DNA from: Kiritimatiellales bacterium
GTDB taxonomy: Bacteria; Verrucomicrobiota; Kiritimatiellia; Kiritimatiellales; Pontiellaceae
Length of the DNA stretch: 45,087 nucleotides
Assembly (NCBI GenBank): GCA_021734345.1
Contig: JAIPJC010000010.1
Coordinates: 1 to 45,087, forward strand
Reading direction: 5' to 3'
Positions 36,901 to 45,008 of the stretch are shown one piece after another. Position numbers and translations under genes: made by a program. Within the stretch, counting starts at the first letter, position 1. Every line of letters starts with the position of its first letter. A model generated the notes under the pieces. It worked only from the letters and a program-made list of their open reading frames with translations. It ran no database searches and was not told the origin of the DNA.

Positions 36901-37033
36901 CCGGTTCCGGCGCGGACTTACAGGCATGAAAGAACGAATGGAACTGATCGGCGGACACTTTGAAATCAACGAAAACCCAGCCGGCGGCGCGATCGTCACC
37001 ATGACCCTTCACAAGGGATCCATGCACACTTGA
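33992..37033 (+). CDS. Sensor histidine kinase with periplasmic beta-propeller (Reg_prop/Y_Y_Y) input
   Basis: About 1013 residues. A signal peptide is followed by a large periplasmic propeller of two-component-regulator repeats (IWVATLNGAARFDG, IWAGTGAGLSAI, LWIGTCGGGLALW), a Y_Y_Y domain (about 655-768) and one membrane helix (about 771-790). The cytoplasmic HisKA_3 dimerisation domain has phosphoacceptor His about 818 in ISMDIHDEIGAG; a HATPase_c domain has EAVNNIVKHA (N box), DNGKGVG and GLTGMKERM. There is no fused receiver or AraC domain, unlike Bacteroides hybrid sensors. It probably senses an oligosaccharide and signals to the response regulator 16 bp downstream. The start is uncertain: GTG at 33992 lacks a clear ribosome site, and GTG at 34031 (GAGG nine bases upstream) gives a cleaner signal peptide. 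Confidence 0.9.
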   Translation: MKAGVAIKSRFLHVQHGFQHRIVHGLLAGLLLGTLPATGMPEGTVVPVKKTGRYIVTNWRVKDGLPFDQIRDIVQRRNGFIWVATLNGAARFDGVQFQIFNTRTSSNLANNSISALFEDREERLWLGHDTGHLTVRIGHAFQSITLPDDWPKEPVIGFVEESNGTVWAMNRVGDLLPLDGEKSGAMKPHWRAMASASTGRSAILAVHGDRIVTYAGNSLPLGSTLMGDYRLTGFSKTFPGSGNSLWILTAGRLRRWSANKWVEDIGEVPWQDMEGTTLIESSQGAIFAGSQKEGLFVFDRQGGVERLNRGNGMEHNEILCLYEDREGTIWAGTGAGLSAIRPRRINMVYTADAWKHRFLRSVSPRLAGGVWVGTDGGGLYSVNGQEVLHMGQESSPTSVQTVLEDDQGTVWLNSQKGFLCRMDDAGLREIPPPQPDAVSISALYQENNGMLWAGGLHGLWRWNGVAWNQTLPDQNHLSDIRCITGDHEGAVWFGMASGGLGRLYNGKLEQYGNADGLPSEYIRALYFDQDDDSLWIGTCGGGLALWRKSGFSTLSDEQGMPGNVISFILDDRRNRLWMVTNQGLAVVDKNELKRVVDGELPYVSPLLLDSSDGLSMPNMSDGLQAGCRTADGLLYFATDGGLVMVNPDDVQRRSNPIQVLMKTLLVNDQTIPLPYNQPIHLPPGVHRLNIQYTALSFISPHRIRFMYRLTGHDTDWIDADTRRIAMYQHLPPGAYQFEVKACNSDGVWNQQPASLDFTVRPFFWETWWLKGLVILAGTLLAVVLSLGVAERINRRKLILAEKLRAVEQERTRISMDIHDEIGAGLTRISLLSHLIGNAFKSREEKVPSRHINEMEQVAAKLVRALDEIVWVVTPRNDTLDSLSAYLAKYVANYLRETDIRCTLDIPIDLPDWAVPGPIRHNLFLAVKEAVNNIVKHAEATDATFSMAVGRDSFSIIIRDNGKGVGDRADDRFRRGLTGMKERMELIGGHFEINENPAGGAIVTMTLHKGSMHT

Positions 37034-37049
37034 ACAGAGGACTCCATAG

Positions 37050-37685
37050 ATGAATAAAATTTTCACAGTGGCCGTTGTAGACGACGACCGGGGAACACGC
37101 GAACTACTGGCCGACCGCATCGGGGAAGAATCCGACTTCCGATGCGTCAACATCTATGCCGACCCGCTGGCGGCCATCGCCGGGTTGCCAGCCGACCATC
37201 CGGACATCGTGCTGATGGATGTCAACATGCCCGGCATGACCGGTATCGAATGCGTCCGCCAACTCAAGCCGATCATGCCGAACACGGATTTTGTGATGCT
37301 CACGGTCTACGACGACACCCACTATATTTTCGAAGCCCTGGCCGCCGGGGCGGTCGGCTATCTACTCAAGCGCTCCGCCGGGGAGAAACTGATCCAGGCC
37401 TTGCGGGATGCAACACAAGGTGGTTCGCCGATGGATAGCGATATTGCCCGGAAGGTGGTGCAGTCGTTCCAGACTCCACCACAGAAGGAATCGGAGGAAC
37501 TGGAAGCGCTGTCCGACCGGGAGCGGCAGGTACTGGATCAGCTGGCGCAGGGACGCCTCTACAAGGAGATCTCCGAGGAACTCGATATCTCCATCCATAC
37601 CGTGCACACGTACATTCGCCGCATCTATGAAAAACTGCACGTCCATTCCCGCTCGGAGGCCGTGGCAAAACTCTCTGGATTGTAA
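37050..37685 (+). CDS. NarL/FixJ-family response regulator
   Basis: 211 residues. The receiver domain (1-120) has acidic pocket D11-D12, phosphoacceptor D57 in LMDVNMPGMTG, T85 and K107. The C-terminal LuxR-type helix-turn-helix (about 148-205) reads LSDRERQVLDQLAQG, then ISEELDISIHTVHTYIRRIYEKL. This pairing with a HisKA_3 kinase is standard. It should be phosphorylated by the kinase encoded just upstream and act as a dimeric DNA-binding regulator. It is the only DNA-binding regulator in the window, so the dyads at 31244 and 33898 are candidate sites. AGAGGA sits eight bases before the ATG. Confidence 0.95.
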   Translation: MNKIFTVAVVDDDRGTRELLADRIGEESDFRCVNIYADPLAAIAGLPADHPDIVLMDVNMPGMTGIECVRQLKPIMPNTDFVMLTVYDDTHYIFEALAAGAVGYLLKRSAGEKLIQALRDATQGGSPMDSDIARKVVQSFQTPPQKESEELEALSDRERQVLDQLAQGRLYKEISEELDISIHTVHTYIRRIYEKLHVHSRSEAVAKLSGL

Positions 37686-37733
37686 AACCCGATTTTGGAA
37701 ACACCTGTTTATCGACGACGGAGGAACGGCAAG

Positions 37734-40124
37734 ATGATGACTAAAAGATGGAAACTACCGGCCATGTTTCTAGTGGCCATTTGCATGGGAAGCCTTGCTG
37801 CGGACTGGAAACCGGTCGAGGGAACGCTGATGACCCGTTGGGCGGCCGAGGTTGACGCCAACCATCCACTGCCGGACTATCCCCGCCCGCAAATGGCGCG
37901 AGAGAACTGGATCAACCTCAACGGCCTTTGGAATTATGCGATACAACCCAAGGCGGATCCGGTTCCGCAGTCATGGCAGGATCAAATTCTGGTTCCCTTC
38001 TGCGTTGAATCGGCTTTGAGCGGAGTTATGAAACCCCTGACTCCCGATCAAAAACTGTGGTATCGCCGGACATTCCGCACACCGGATATGAACAATGGGA
38101 AACGCCTGTTGCTCCATTTTGGAGCCGTGGATTGGGAAAGCCAGGTATGGGTCAATGGCGTGCTGGTCGGATCCCACAAAGGCGGCCATGATCCATTCAG
38201 TCTCGATATTACCAAGGCGATCACCAACGGAAGCAATGAAGTCATAGTCTCCGTTTGGGATCCCACGGACACCGATAGCTATCCGCGTGGAAAACAATCC
38301 CTCCATCCTAAAGGTATCTGGTACACCGCGGTCAGCGGCATCTGGCAAACGGTGTGGCTGGAGACCGTACCGGATTGCTATATCAGCTCGTTGAACGTGC
38401 AAGCCGATACCCGACGCGTCACCTGCCGCGTCTCCACCGGCGGGTCGCCGTGCGCAGACGGGGAAACCGTCCAGATTTCTGTGATGGAAAACGGCCAAGT
38501 CAAGGCTGCCGTCGAAGGACAGCCGGGCGAAACCATTTCCATCAACGTACCGGAGGCCAAGCAGTGGTCGCCCCAGAATCCGTTCCTCTATGACCTGCAT
38601 GTGGAGATGAAACGCGACGGGAAACGTCTGGACCGCGTGACGAGCTATTTTGGAATGCGAACGATCGAAGTGCGTCCGGATGACCGTGGGCAGCAACGGC
38701 TCTTCCTGAATGGCCGGGCGGTCTTCCAGCTTGGATTGCTGGATCAAGGCTGGTGGCCCGATGGATTGTACACCGCCCCGACGGACGATGCCCTGCGCTA
38801 CGACATCGAGATCACCAAGCGGCTCGGTTTCAATATGATCCGGAAACATGCCAAGACCGAACCGGACCGGTGGTACTACTGGTGCGACCGTCTCGGCCTG
38901 CTGGTTTGGCAGGACATGCCCAGCGGAACCCCCGATATCTGGCAACCGGGAAATCTCTGGGTCCGTCCGGAACATACCGAGGAAGTCCAACGCTCCCCGG
39001 AATCGGCTGAACAATTCAACCACGAACTCATGGCCATCATCGACGCCTTTCGCAACCACCCGTCCATCATCATGTGGGTTCCCTTCAACGAAGGATGGGG
39101 ACAGCACGATGCCGTCCGCACCAGCGAAAAGGTGAAACGCTACGACCCCTCGCGGCTGGTCAACGCCCATAGCGGATGGCTGGACCTGGGTGCCGGCGAC
39201 CTGATGGACATCCATCATTATCCCGGCCCCGGCATCGAGCTCGCCAAAGGCCGCGCAAGCGTGCTAGGCGAATTCGGAGGCCTCGGACTTCCTGTAACGA
39301 ACCATCTATGGGGTTCCGACCGCAACTGGGGCTACCAGACGCTGGATACCGCCAGCGAGCTTGCAACGGAATACAAGCAACTGATCCAGACCCTCTACAG
39401 CCTGACGGGACTCGGCATGGCGGCCGCGGTCTACACGCAGACCACCGATGTCGAGGGAGAGGTCAATGGACTCATGACCTACGACCGGGCCATTATCAAA
39501 CTGGATGAAAGCTGGCTCCGCGATGTCAATTCAAAGCTCTACGGCCCACCCGCAACCACGCTCCCCATGCTGCTCTCCTCTGAAAAAACACCGCAAACCT
39601 GGAAATATCGCATCGGCAATCCACCCGATGGATGGGAACAACCCGGATTTACGGATTTGCAATGGCTTGATGGCCCGGCGCCGTTTGCCGACAAGAAAAA
39701 CCCCTTCTACCCATTGGGAACCCTGTGGCCGGAAAAGAAGATATGCATGCGCAGGAATTTCCAGCTCACGAAAATCCCGCCCATGCTCACCATCCAAACC
39801 GCGTTCAATCTGGATGACCTGGAAGTGTACATCAACGGGGTGAAGGTTCTGGATCAGGAAAAGGACCGGGACAAGTTGCGGGGGCATACTTCGCGGCACT
39901 ATCAATTCATCGACATTTCCGAGCACGTAAGCGCCCTCAAAACCGGAGCGAACGTCATCGCCGTCAAAGCCCGGAAAAACGCGGAAGAACGGCTTATCGA
40001 TATCGGCCTGTACGGCACCTGGCCCTACCCCATGGAAGCCTCGACCTGCTCGTTGTTCCAACCTGATCTGCGGAATGTTGGACTCGCCATGTCGATGCCC
40101 GCGAACCAGCGCCTCTTTCCCTGA
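37734..40124 (+). CDS. GH2-family glycoside hydrolase (beta-galactosidase/glucuronidase type)
   Basis: About 796 residues with a signal peptide (LPAMFLVAICMGSLAA). The order is GH2-like: sugar-binding jelly roll (about 55-215: NLNGLWNYAI, WYRRTFRTP, VWVNGVLVGSHKGGHDPFSLDIT), Ig-like domain (about 216-310) and TIM barrel (about 315-600). The acid/base Glu453 is in WVPFNEGWGQ and the nucleophile Glu513 in VLGEFGGLG. A further sandwich follows at the C-terminus (about 640-785). It should remove a beta-linked sugar; galactose, glucuronate or others are possible. The ATG at 37734 follows GGAGG; an in-frame ATG directly after it would serve equally. It starts 48 bp after the response regulator gene, so it probably belongs to the same operon. 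Confidence 0.92.
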   Translation: MMTKRWKLPAMFLVAICMGSLAADWKPVEGTLMTRWAAEVDANHPLPDYPRPQMARENWINLNGLWNYAIQPKADPVPQSWQDQILVPFCVESALSGVMKPLTPDQKLWYRRTFRTPDMNNGKRLLLHFGAVDWESQVWVNGVLVGSHKGGHDPFSLDITKAITNGSNEVIVSVWDPTDTDSYPRGKQSLHPKGIWYTAVSGIWQTVWLETVPDCYISSLNVQADTRRVTCRVSTGGSPCADGETVQISVMENGQVKAAVEGQPGETISINVPEAKQWSPQNPFLYDLHVEMKRDGKRLDRVTSYFGMRTIEVRPDDRGQQRLFLNGRAVFQLGLLDQGWWPDGLYTAPTDDALRYDIEITKRLGFNMIRKHAKTEPDRWYYWCDRLGLLVWQDMPSGTPDIWQPGNLWVRPEHTEEVQRSPESAEQFNHELMAIIDAFRNHPSIIMWVPFNEGWGQHDAVRTSEKVKRYDPSRLVNAHSGWLDLGAGDLMDIHHYPGPGIELAKGRASVLGEFGGLGLPVTNHLWGSDRNWGYQTLDTASELATEYKQLIQTLYSLTGLGMAAAVYTQTTDVEGEVNGLMTYDRAIIKLDESWLRDVNSKLYGPPATTLPMLLSSEKTPQTWKYRIGNPPDGWEQPGFTDLQWLDGPAPFADKKNPFYPLGTLWPEKKICMRRNFQLTKIPPMLTIQTAFNLDDLEVYINGVKVLDQEKDRDKLRGHTSRHYQFIDISEHVSALKTGANVIAVKARKNAEERLIDIGLYGTWPYPMEASTCSLFQPDLRNVGLAMSMPANQRLFP

Positions 40125-40181
40125 TCGTGGAAGATGGTCAAGTGTATTTTGTTTACCGAAAATAAAACCAAAAGGAGCTCC

Positions 40182-42854
40182 ATGCGTTACGTTCTACTTG
40201 CTGCCTGTATTTCAATTGCGTTATTTCCGGCTACCCCGGCCAGATCCGATACACTCTACGAGTCGTTCCAGCATCCCTCGATGGAAGCCAAGCCGTTTGT
40301 TCGGTGGTGGTGGGGTGAAAACCGGGTTGAAAAGGGCGAGATCGTCCGGGAACTCGATCTATTGAAGGATGCAGGGATCGGTGGCGTGGAAATCCAGCCA
40401 ATCGGGGTGGGCCGTAGCAAGCAGCGCGACATGGATACGCCGAAAATGGAATGGCTCAGCCCCGAATGGTGCGACATCGTCAAGTTCACCTGCGACGAAG
40501 CCGCCAAGCGCGGAATGCAAGTCGACGTGTCCCATTCATACGGGTGGCCGGCCGGCGGGGATTTTCTTACTCCGAAGCACCGCGCCTCCATCCTGTATAG
40601 CCATCAGGAAAAGGTCAGCGGGCCAGCCGTCTTCCAGAAACCGCTAGACAGCCTTTTTGATAAAAATCCATGGAAGGAAAAGCAGTCGACGCTGAAGTAT
40701 GCCCGACTGGTTCCGCTTCAACTTAACCGCATGGAGGATATCCTTAATGTTGAGCATTCCGCAACCAACGGCATCCTGACGGTCAATATCCCGGACGGCG
40801 ATTACATCCTGCAAACCGGCATCGTCGTGACCGAATTCAAAGGCAATATGCTTGACCACTTTGACCGTGAAGCCGTCCAAGCCTACCACACCCATCTCAA
40901 AACCCAGTTGGCCGGATTTTTTGGCGGCGACCTTGGCAGTGGCATTCATGCGTTTTTTGCCGACAGCATCGAGGTCAAAGGAAGCAACTGGACCCGCTTT
41001 ATGGAAGATGAATTCAGGAAGCGGCGGGGCTACGACATGACCCCGTATCTCTCCTTCCTCACGCGGGCCTATGAAGATCGCGGCAATTATGAAGATCTCT
41101 TCACCGCCTCCGATTCCGTGAAGGATCTCTTGCGAAAGGCGCGATACGACTACAACAGCCTCCTTGCCGAACTCATCCAGGAAAACTTCTGGGGCGTTTT
41201 CCAGAACTGGTGCACGGCCAACGGCGTGCTTTGCCGCCTTCAGGTATACGGGCACCCATGGCATTTCGGCATCGACTCCGCCAACCTCATCGCCGACATA
41301 CCGGAAGGAAATTCATGGATGACCACCAATGGATTCCATACAGGAAACTGGAGTGCGTGGAACAAGTTTGCCTCATCCGCAGGGCATGCCCGGGGCCGGA
41401 AAACCATCAGTACCGAGGCCATGACCAGTACCTCGCAAGAATTCGAACATCCGCTCGATTGGGTGAAGCGCGCGGACGACTTCAACTTCATCCAAGGGAT
41501 CAACCACTCCGTCCTGCACGGCTTCCACTATAGCCCGCCCGAGGTTCCATGGCCAGGCATTGTCATCTACGGCACCTTTTTCAGCGAACACAACACCTGG
41601 TGGCCCTATTTCCCAAAATGGACGGCGTACAACGCCCGCCTTTCCCAGCTTTTCCAATCCACGCAGCCCGTCGTAGAAATCGCGCTGCTAGGGCCGGAAG
41701 CCGATACGTGGAGCGATTGCGGACTCGAGCGCTCTGCCCTCCATTCAAGGCCATGGTACGGCTATGACCATCTCTGGAAAACCTTCGGCAACCACGGATC
41801 CTCCGTGGATTTTGTCAGCGAACGGATTCTTAACGAGTCCTCGTTCGAAGGTGGCACACTTAATATCGGCCCAATGCGTTACAGATTGCTTGTGCTTTGC
41901 GATGTGGAAACCCTCCATCTGGATTCAGTCCAAGCGATAGAGCGCTTTGTGGAGCAAGGCGGACAAGTTGCCGTTGTTGGTACCGTCCCCGGCCGTACTT
42001 CGGGACTGGGAGAACCCGCCAACAAAGCTATCGGCGACGTAATGCAGCGCCTGTTCCAAAAACATCCCGGCCGCATAAAGCATATCGCCCCCCCGGCGAA
42101 GAACGCACTGATGGAATGGACCGGGAACCTGCTTGCCCAATTCAATCTGGATCGAAAGGTTCGCATCGATCACCCCGATGAGCGCGTCTATCAAATCCAT
42201 CAGCGCGACGGCTCGCGGAATTTTGTCTTCTTCTCCAACCAAGACGCAGGCCATGCCGTCGACATCCGTGCCAAATTCCACGGGTTGGAAGGCCCGGTTT
42301 ACCGTTGGGATCCGGAAACCGGAAACCGCATCGCCTATGCCCCCGCCCGGACGGAGGAGCTACCCATCCGGCTAGGTCCCAGCGAATCCCTGTTGCTGGC
42401 ATTCGACCCCGATGCCTCCGAGGTTTCCCCAAAACCAGAAATGGAAAAAAGTTCGCCAAATACTCAACAGGTCGACGCCCCTTGGCAATTGGAACTCACC
42501 GACTTCCAAGGTGTGAAATCCAGCCGGGCTCTTCCCTCCTTGGTCGATTTCGCCGGCGACCCGGAACTCGACACCTTTGCCGGAACAGCGGTGTATTCCG
42601 CATCCATTGTCGCGGACAAGGCATGGAAGAAACTCGATCTCGGGCCCATCAACGGGGTTTCCCAACTCAAGATCAACGGCATTCCGGCCGGGATCCGCTG
42701 GTACGGCGCACACGTCTATGACGTGACCGGCATGCTGGTATCCGGAAGCAACACGGTCGAGGTATCCGTAACCACGCTCCTATTCAACCATGTCCGGCAG
42801 AAAGCCAAGCCACTTTCCGCCGGCATGCCCGGCCCGGTGCGCCTTACGGATTAG
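40182..42854 (+). CDS. GH106-like glycosyl hydrolase (putative alpha-L-rhamnosidase)
   Basis: About 890 residues with a signal peptide (YVLLAACISIALFPATPARS). The start of the mature protein, PFVRWWWGENRVEKGEIVRELDLLKDAGIGGVEI, is the signature opening of GH106/PF17132-type glycosyl hydrolases, followed by barrel elements (VDVSHSYGWPAGG, FFADSIEVKG, ISTEAMTS). The last ~130 residues form a jelly-roll sandwich (FAGTAVYSASIV, KINGIPAGIRWYGAHVYDVTG). GH106 members of known activity are alpha-L-rhamnosidases, which would complement the GH78 enzyme of TU B. The ATG at 40182 has AAGGAG four bases upstream; the open frame extends back to 40134 without a ribosome site. It lies 57 bp after the GH2 gene. 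Confidence 0.85.
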   Translation: MRYVLLAACISIALFPATPARSDTLYESFQHPSMEAKPFVRWWWGENRVEKGEIVRELDLLKDAGIGGVEIQPIGVGRSKQRDMDTPKMEWLSPEWCDIVKFTCDEAAKRGMQVDVSHSYGWPAGGDFLTPKHRASILYSHQEKVSGPAVFQKPLDSLFDKNPWKEKQSTLKYARLVPLQLNRMEDILNVEHSATNGILTVNIPDGDYILQTGIVVTEFKGNMLDHFDREAVQAYHTHLKTQLAGFFGGDLGSGIHAFFADSIEVKGSNWTRFMEDEFRKRRGYDMTPYLSFLTRAYEDRGNYEDLFTASDSVKDLLRKARYDYNSLLAELIQENFWGVFQNWCTANGVLCRLQVYGHPWHFGIDSANLIADIPEGNSWMTTNGFHTGNWSAWNKFASSAGHARGRKTISTEAMTSTSQEFEHPLDWVKRADDFNFIQGINHSVLHGFHYSPPEVPWPGIVIYGTFFSEHNTWWPYFPKWTAYNARLSQLFQSTQPVVEIALLGPEADTWSDCGLERSALHSRPWYGYDHLWKTFGNHGSSVDFVSERILNESSFEGGTLNIGPMRYRLLVLCDVETLHLDSVQAIERFVEQGGQVAVVGTVPGRTSGLGEPANKAIGDVMQRLFQKHPGRIKHIAPPAKNALMEWTGNLLAQFNLDRKVRIDHPDERVYQIHQRDGSRNFVFFSNQDAGHAVDIRAKFHGLEGPVYRWDPETGNRIAYAPARTEELPIRLGPSESLLLAFDPDASEVSPKPEMEKSSPNTQQVDAPWQLELTDFQGVKSSRALPSLVDFAGDPELDTFAGTAVYSASIVADKAWKKLDLGPINGVSQLKINGIPAGIRWYGAHVYDVTGMLVSGSNTVEVSVTTLLFNHVRQKAKPLSAGMPGPVRLTD

Positions 42855-43171
42855 GGCATTTTCGTAAGCAGCGAGGAAACAACACGCCATGTGCCCCACA
42901 AAAGATCATCATACCTGCAAGCAGACCGTTTATCTCATCTGCATTTATACGCCGCGGTGGTCTGGTGCGCTTTGCCTCGATCAGGCCACCTCGGCGTTGC
43001 CGATGTGGAAATAGCAGGACCGGAACTTGCCGTTCTTTTTCAACCAGCCGAGGATCTCAGAACAAATGTGCGGAAGAATATGGACAAAAACGATATGGAG
43101 GTGCCAAACATGCGCTTGCGCCACAGGAGTTTCGAATAGGCCGACCCGAATGACGATTATCGAGGATTCAA
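42855..43171. other. 317-bp intergenic region, no recognised gene
   Basis: Between the GH106-like and FAD-oxidoreductase genes. A short plus-strand open frame (42891-43139, 82 codons) lacks a ribosome site and resembles nothing I recognise. A minus-strand frame ending in ILGWLKKNGKFRSCYFHIGNAEVA then stop is equally unsupported, but has a more protein-like composition and could be a gene remnant. No terminator hairpin was seen after 42854. Confidence 0.4.
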
Positions 43172-44950
43172 ATGTATTATTTCAGAAAAAAAGTACTGCA
43201 CGGTTTGATTGCGCTTTCCAATGTAGCATGGTCGCCCGCCGCCGAATTGCTGGTTGAAGCAGAACGATTTTCCGACAAAGGGGGATGGGTGGTTGATCAG
43301 CAGTTTACGCATACGGTCGGATCCCCCTACCTGCTGGCGCACGGCATGGGGAAGCCGGTTCCCGATGCATCAACGGAAGTCGAGTTTCCGGCAACCGGAA
43401 AATACCGCCTTTGGGTGCGCACAAAAAACTGGGTGCCCGGCGAGTGGGATGCTCCAGGCCGCTTCAAGGTCGCGGTGGACGGAACCGCATTGCCGCCCGT
43501 CTTCGGAACCGAAACGGACTGGGGCTGGCAGGACGGCGGAACAATTGGAATCGCGAAAAAGAAAACAAGGATTTCCTTGCGGGATATGACGAGCTTTGAG
43601 GGCCGGTGCGATGCGTTGTACTTTACAACCGATTCCGGTTTTGTTCCGCCCAATGCGCGGGACCAGTTGCAATCGTGGCGCGACCGTCTCAACCAGGTTC
43701 CGGCAATCCCTCCCTCGGCCGGCGACTTCGACGTAGTGATTGTCGGCGGCGGCATTGCCGGGTGCGGCGCCGCGCTGGCGGCGGAGGAACAGGGGTTGAA
43801 GGTTGCATTGATCCACGACCGTCCCCTGCTCGGTGGCAATGCCTCCAGTGAAGTGCGCGTGCATACGCTGGGTGTCTACGGCCCCGTCGAGCGCATCTTA
43901 AAGGCCATCGATACAGGCCATTGGGAAAACGGTTCGGCCGAGGCAATCCCCGATACGGAAAAACGGCACCGCACCTTGGATGCCTCGTCCGTTCACCAAT
44001 TCCTGGAATGGCGCGCGGAGAGCGTGGCGATGGAGGGCAACCGCATTGCGAGCATGGATGCCCGCCATATCGAAACCGGCAAAACCCTGCGGTTCCATGC
44101 CCCTGTGTTCATCGACTGCACCGGCGACGGATGGATCGGCTATTGGGCGGGTGCGGATTTCCGCTACGGACGGGAAAGCCGAAATGAATTCAACGAGGGA
44201 TGGGAACAGCATGGCGATCTATGGTCGCCCGACAAACCCGACAACCGGGTCATGGGTTCTTCTGTGCTTTGGAATTCGCAACGCTTGGAACACGAAACCG
44301 GCTTCCCCGACGTGCCATGGGCGATGGATGTCGCCGGGGAAATGAGCGCCATCTACGGCGAATGGGAGTGGGAGTTTTCCTCCAACGAACTGCACCAGAT
44401 CGACGATGCCGAGGAAATCCGCGACCACATGTTCCGCGCCATCTACGGATCGTTCAGCAACGCGAAGAAGAACCCGGAAAATGCCAAGGTGGCGCTCCAG
44501 TGGGTGGCCTACATTGCCGGGAAGCGCGAGTCGCGCCGCTTGATGGGCGACTATATCTACACGATGCAGGATGTCGTCCAGCACCGGGAATTCCCTGACA
44601 CGGTCGCGGAGGAGGTTCGATCCATCGATGTCCATTACCAGGAAAACCTCAAGGACAAGGAAGAGGATTTTCTTTCGGAAGCGCTTTTCCGGAAAGCCGA
44701 GGTTTACTTCATCCCCTTCCGCTGTCTCTATTCCCGCAATATTGAAAACCTGATGATGGCCGGGCGCTGCTTCAGTTGCTCCCACGTCGGCCTCGGCGGC
44801 CCGCGAGTGATGCGAACCACCGGACAAATGGGTATCGCCACCGGCTATGCCGCCGCCCTATGCAAAAAACACGGCACCACCCCGCGCGGCATCTATCAGG
44901 AACATATCGCGGAACTCCGCAAACTTATTGAACAGGGCAATTCCAATTAA
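43172..44950 (+). CDS. Secreted FAD-dependent oxidoreductase with N-terminal sugar-binding-like domain
   Basis: About 592 residues. After a short signal-like N-terminus (LHGLIALSNVAWSPAAE) comes a ~130-residue beta-sandwich of the golvesin/CBM type (LLVEAERFSDKGGWVVD, ATGKYRLWVRTKNW, DALYFTTD). A Rossmann FAD-binding domain follows with VVIVGGGIAGCGAALAA (about 188-204) and a FAD_oxidored-type body (FIDCTGDGWIGYWAGADFRYG, RCFSCSHVGLGGPRVMRTTGQMGIATGYAAALC). Such proteins are common in polysaccharide loci of PVC and Bacteroidota bacteria, but their reaction is rarely established. Oxidation of a sugar or uronate is a reasonable guess only. GAGG lies six bases before the ATG. The 317-bp gap upstream suggests its own promoter. 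Confidence 0.85.
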   Translation: MYYFRKKVLHGLIALSNVAWSPAAELLVEAERFSDKGGWVVDQQFTHTVGSPYLLAHGMGKPVPDASTEVEFPATGKYRLWVRTKNWVPGEWDAPGRFKVAVDGTALPPVFGTETDWGWQDGGTIGIAKKKTRISLRDMTSFEGRCDALYFTTDSGFVPPNARDQLQSWRDRLNQVPAIPPSAGDFDVVIVGGGIAGCGAALAAEEQGLKVALIHDRPLLGGNASSEVRVHTLGVYGPVERILKAIDTGHWENGSAEAIPDTEKRHRTLDASSVHQFLEWRAESVAMEGNRIASMDARHIETGKTLRFHAPVFIDCTGDGWIGYWAGADFRYGRESRNEFNEGWEQHGDLWSPDKPDNRVMGSSVLWNSQRLEHETGFPDVPWAMDVAGEMSAIYGEWEWEFSSNELHQIDDAEEIRDHMFRAIYGSFSNAKKNPENAKVALQWVAYIAGKRESRRLMGDYIYTMQDVVQHREFPDTVAEEVRSIDVHYQENLKDKEEDFLSEALFRKAEVYFIPFRCLYSRNIENLMMAGRCFSCSHVGLGGPRVMRTTGQMGIATGYAAALCKKHGTTPRGIYQEHIAELRKLIEQGNSN

Positions 44951-45008
44951 CCTAAATCCGGAAATGGGAATCTGGCCATTATGAGGCAAGTGGTTTACAC
45001 TCAACGGC

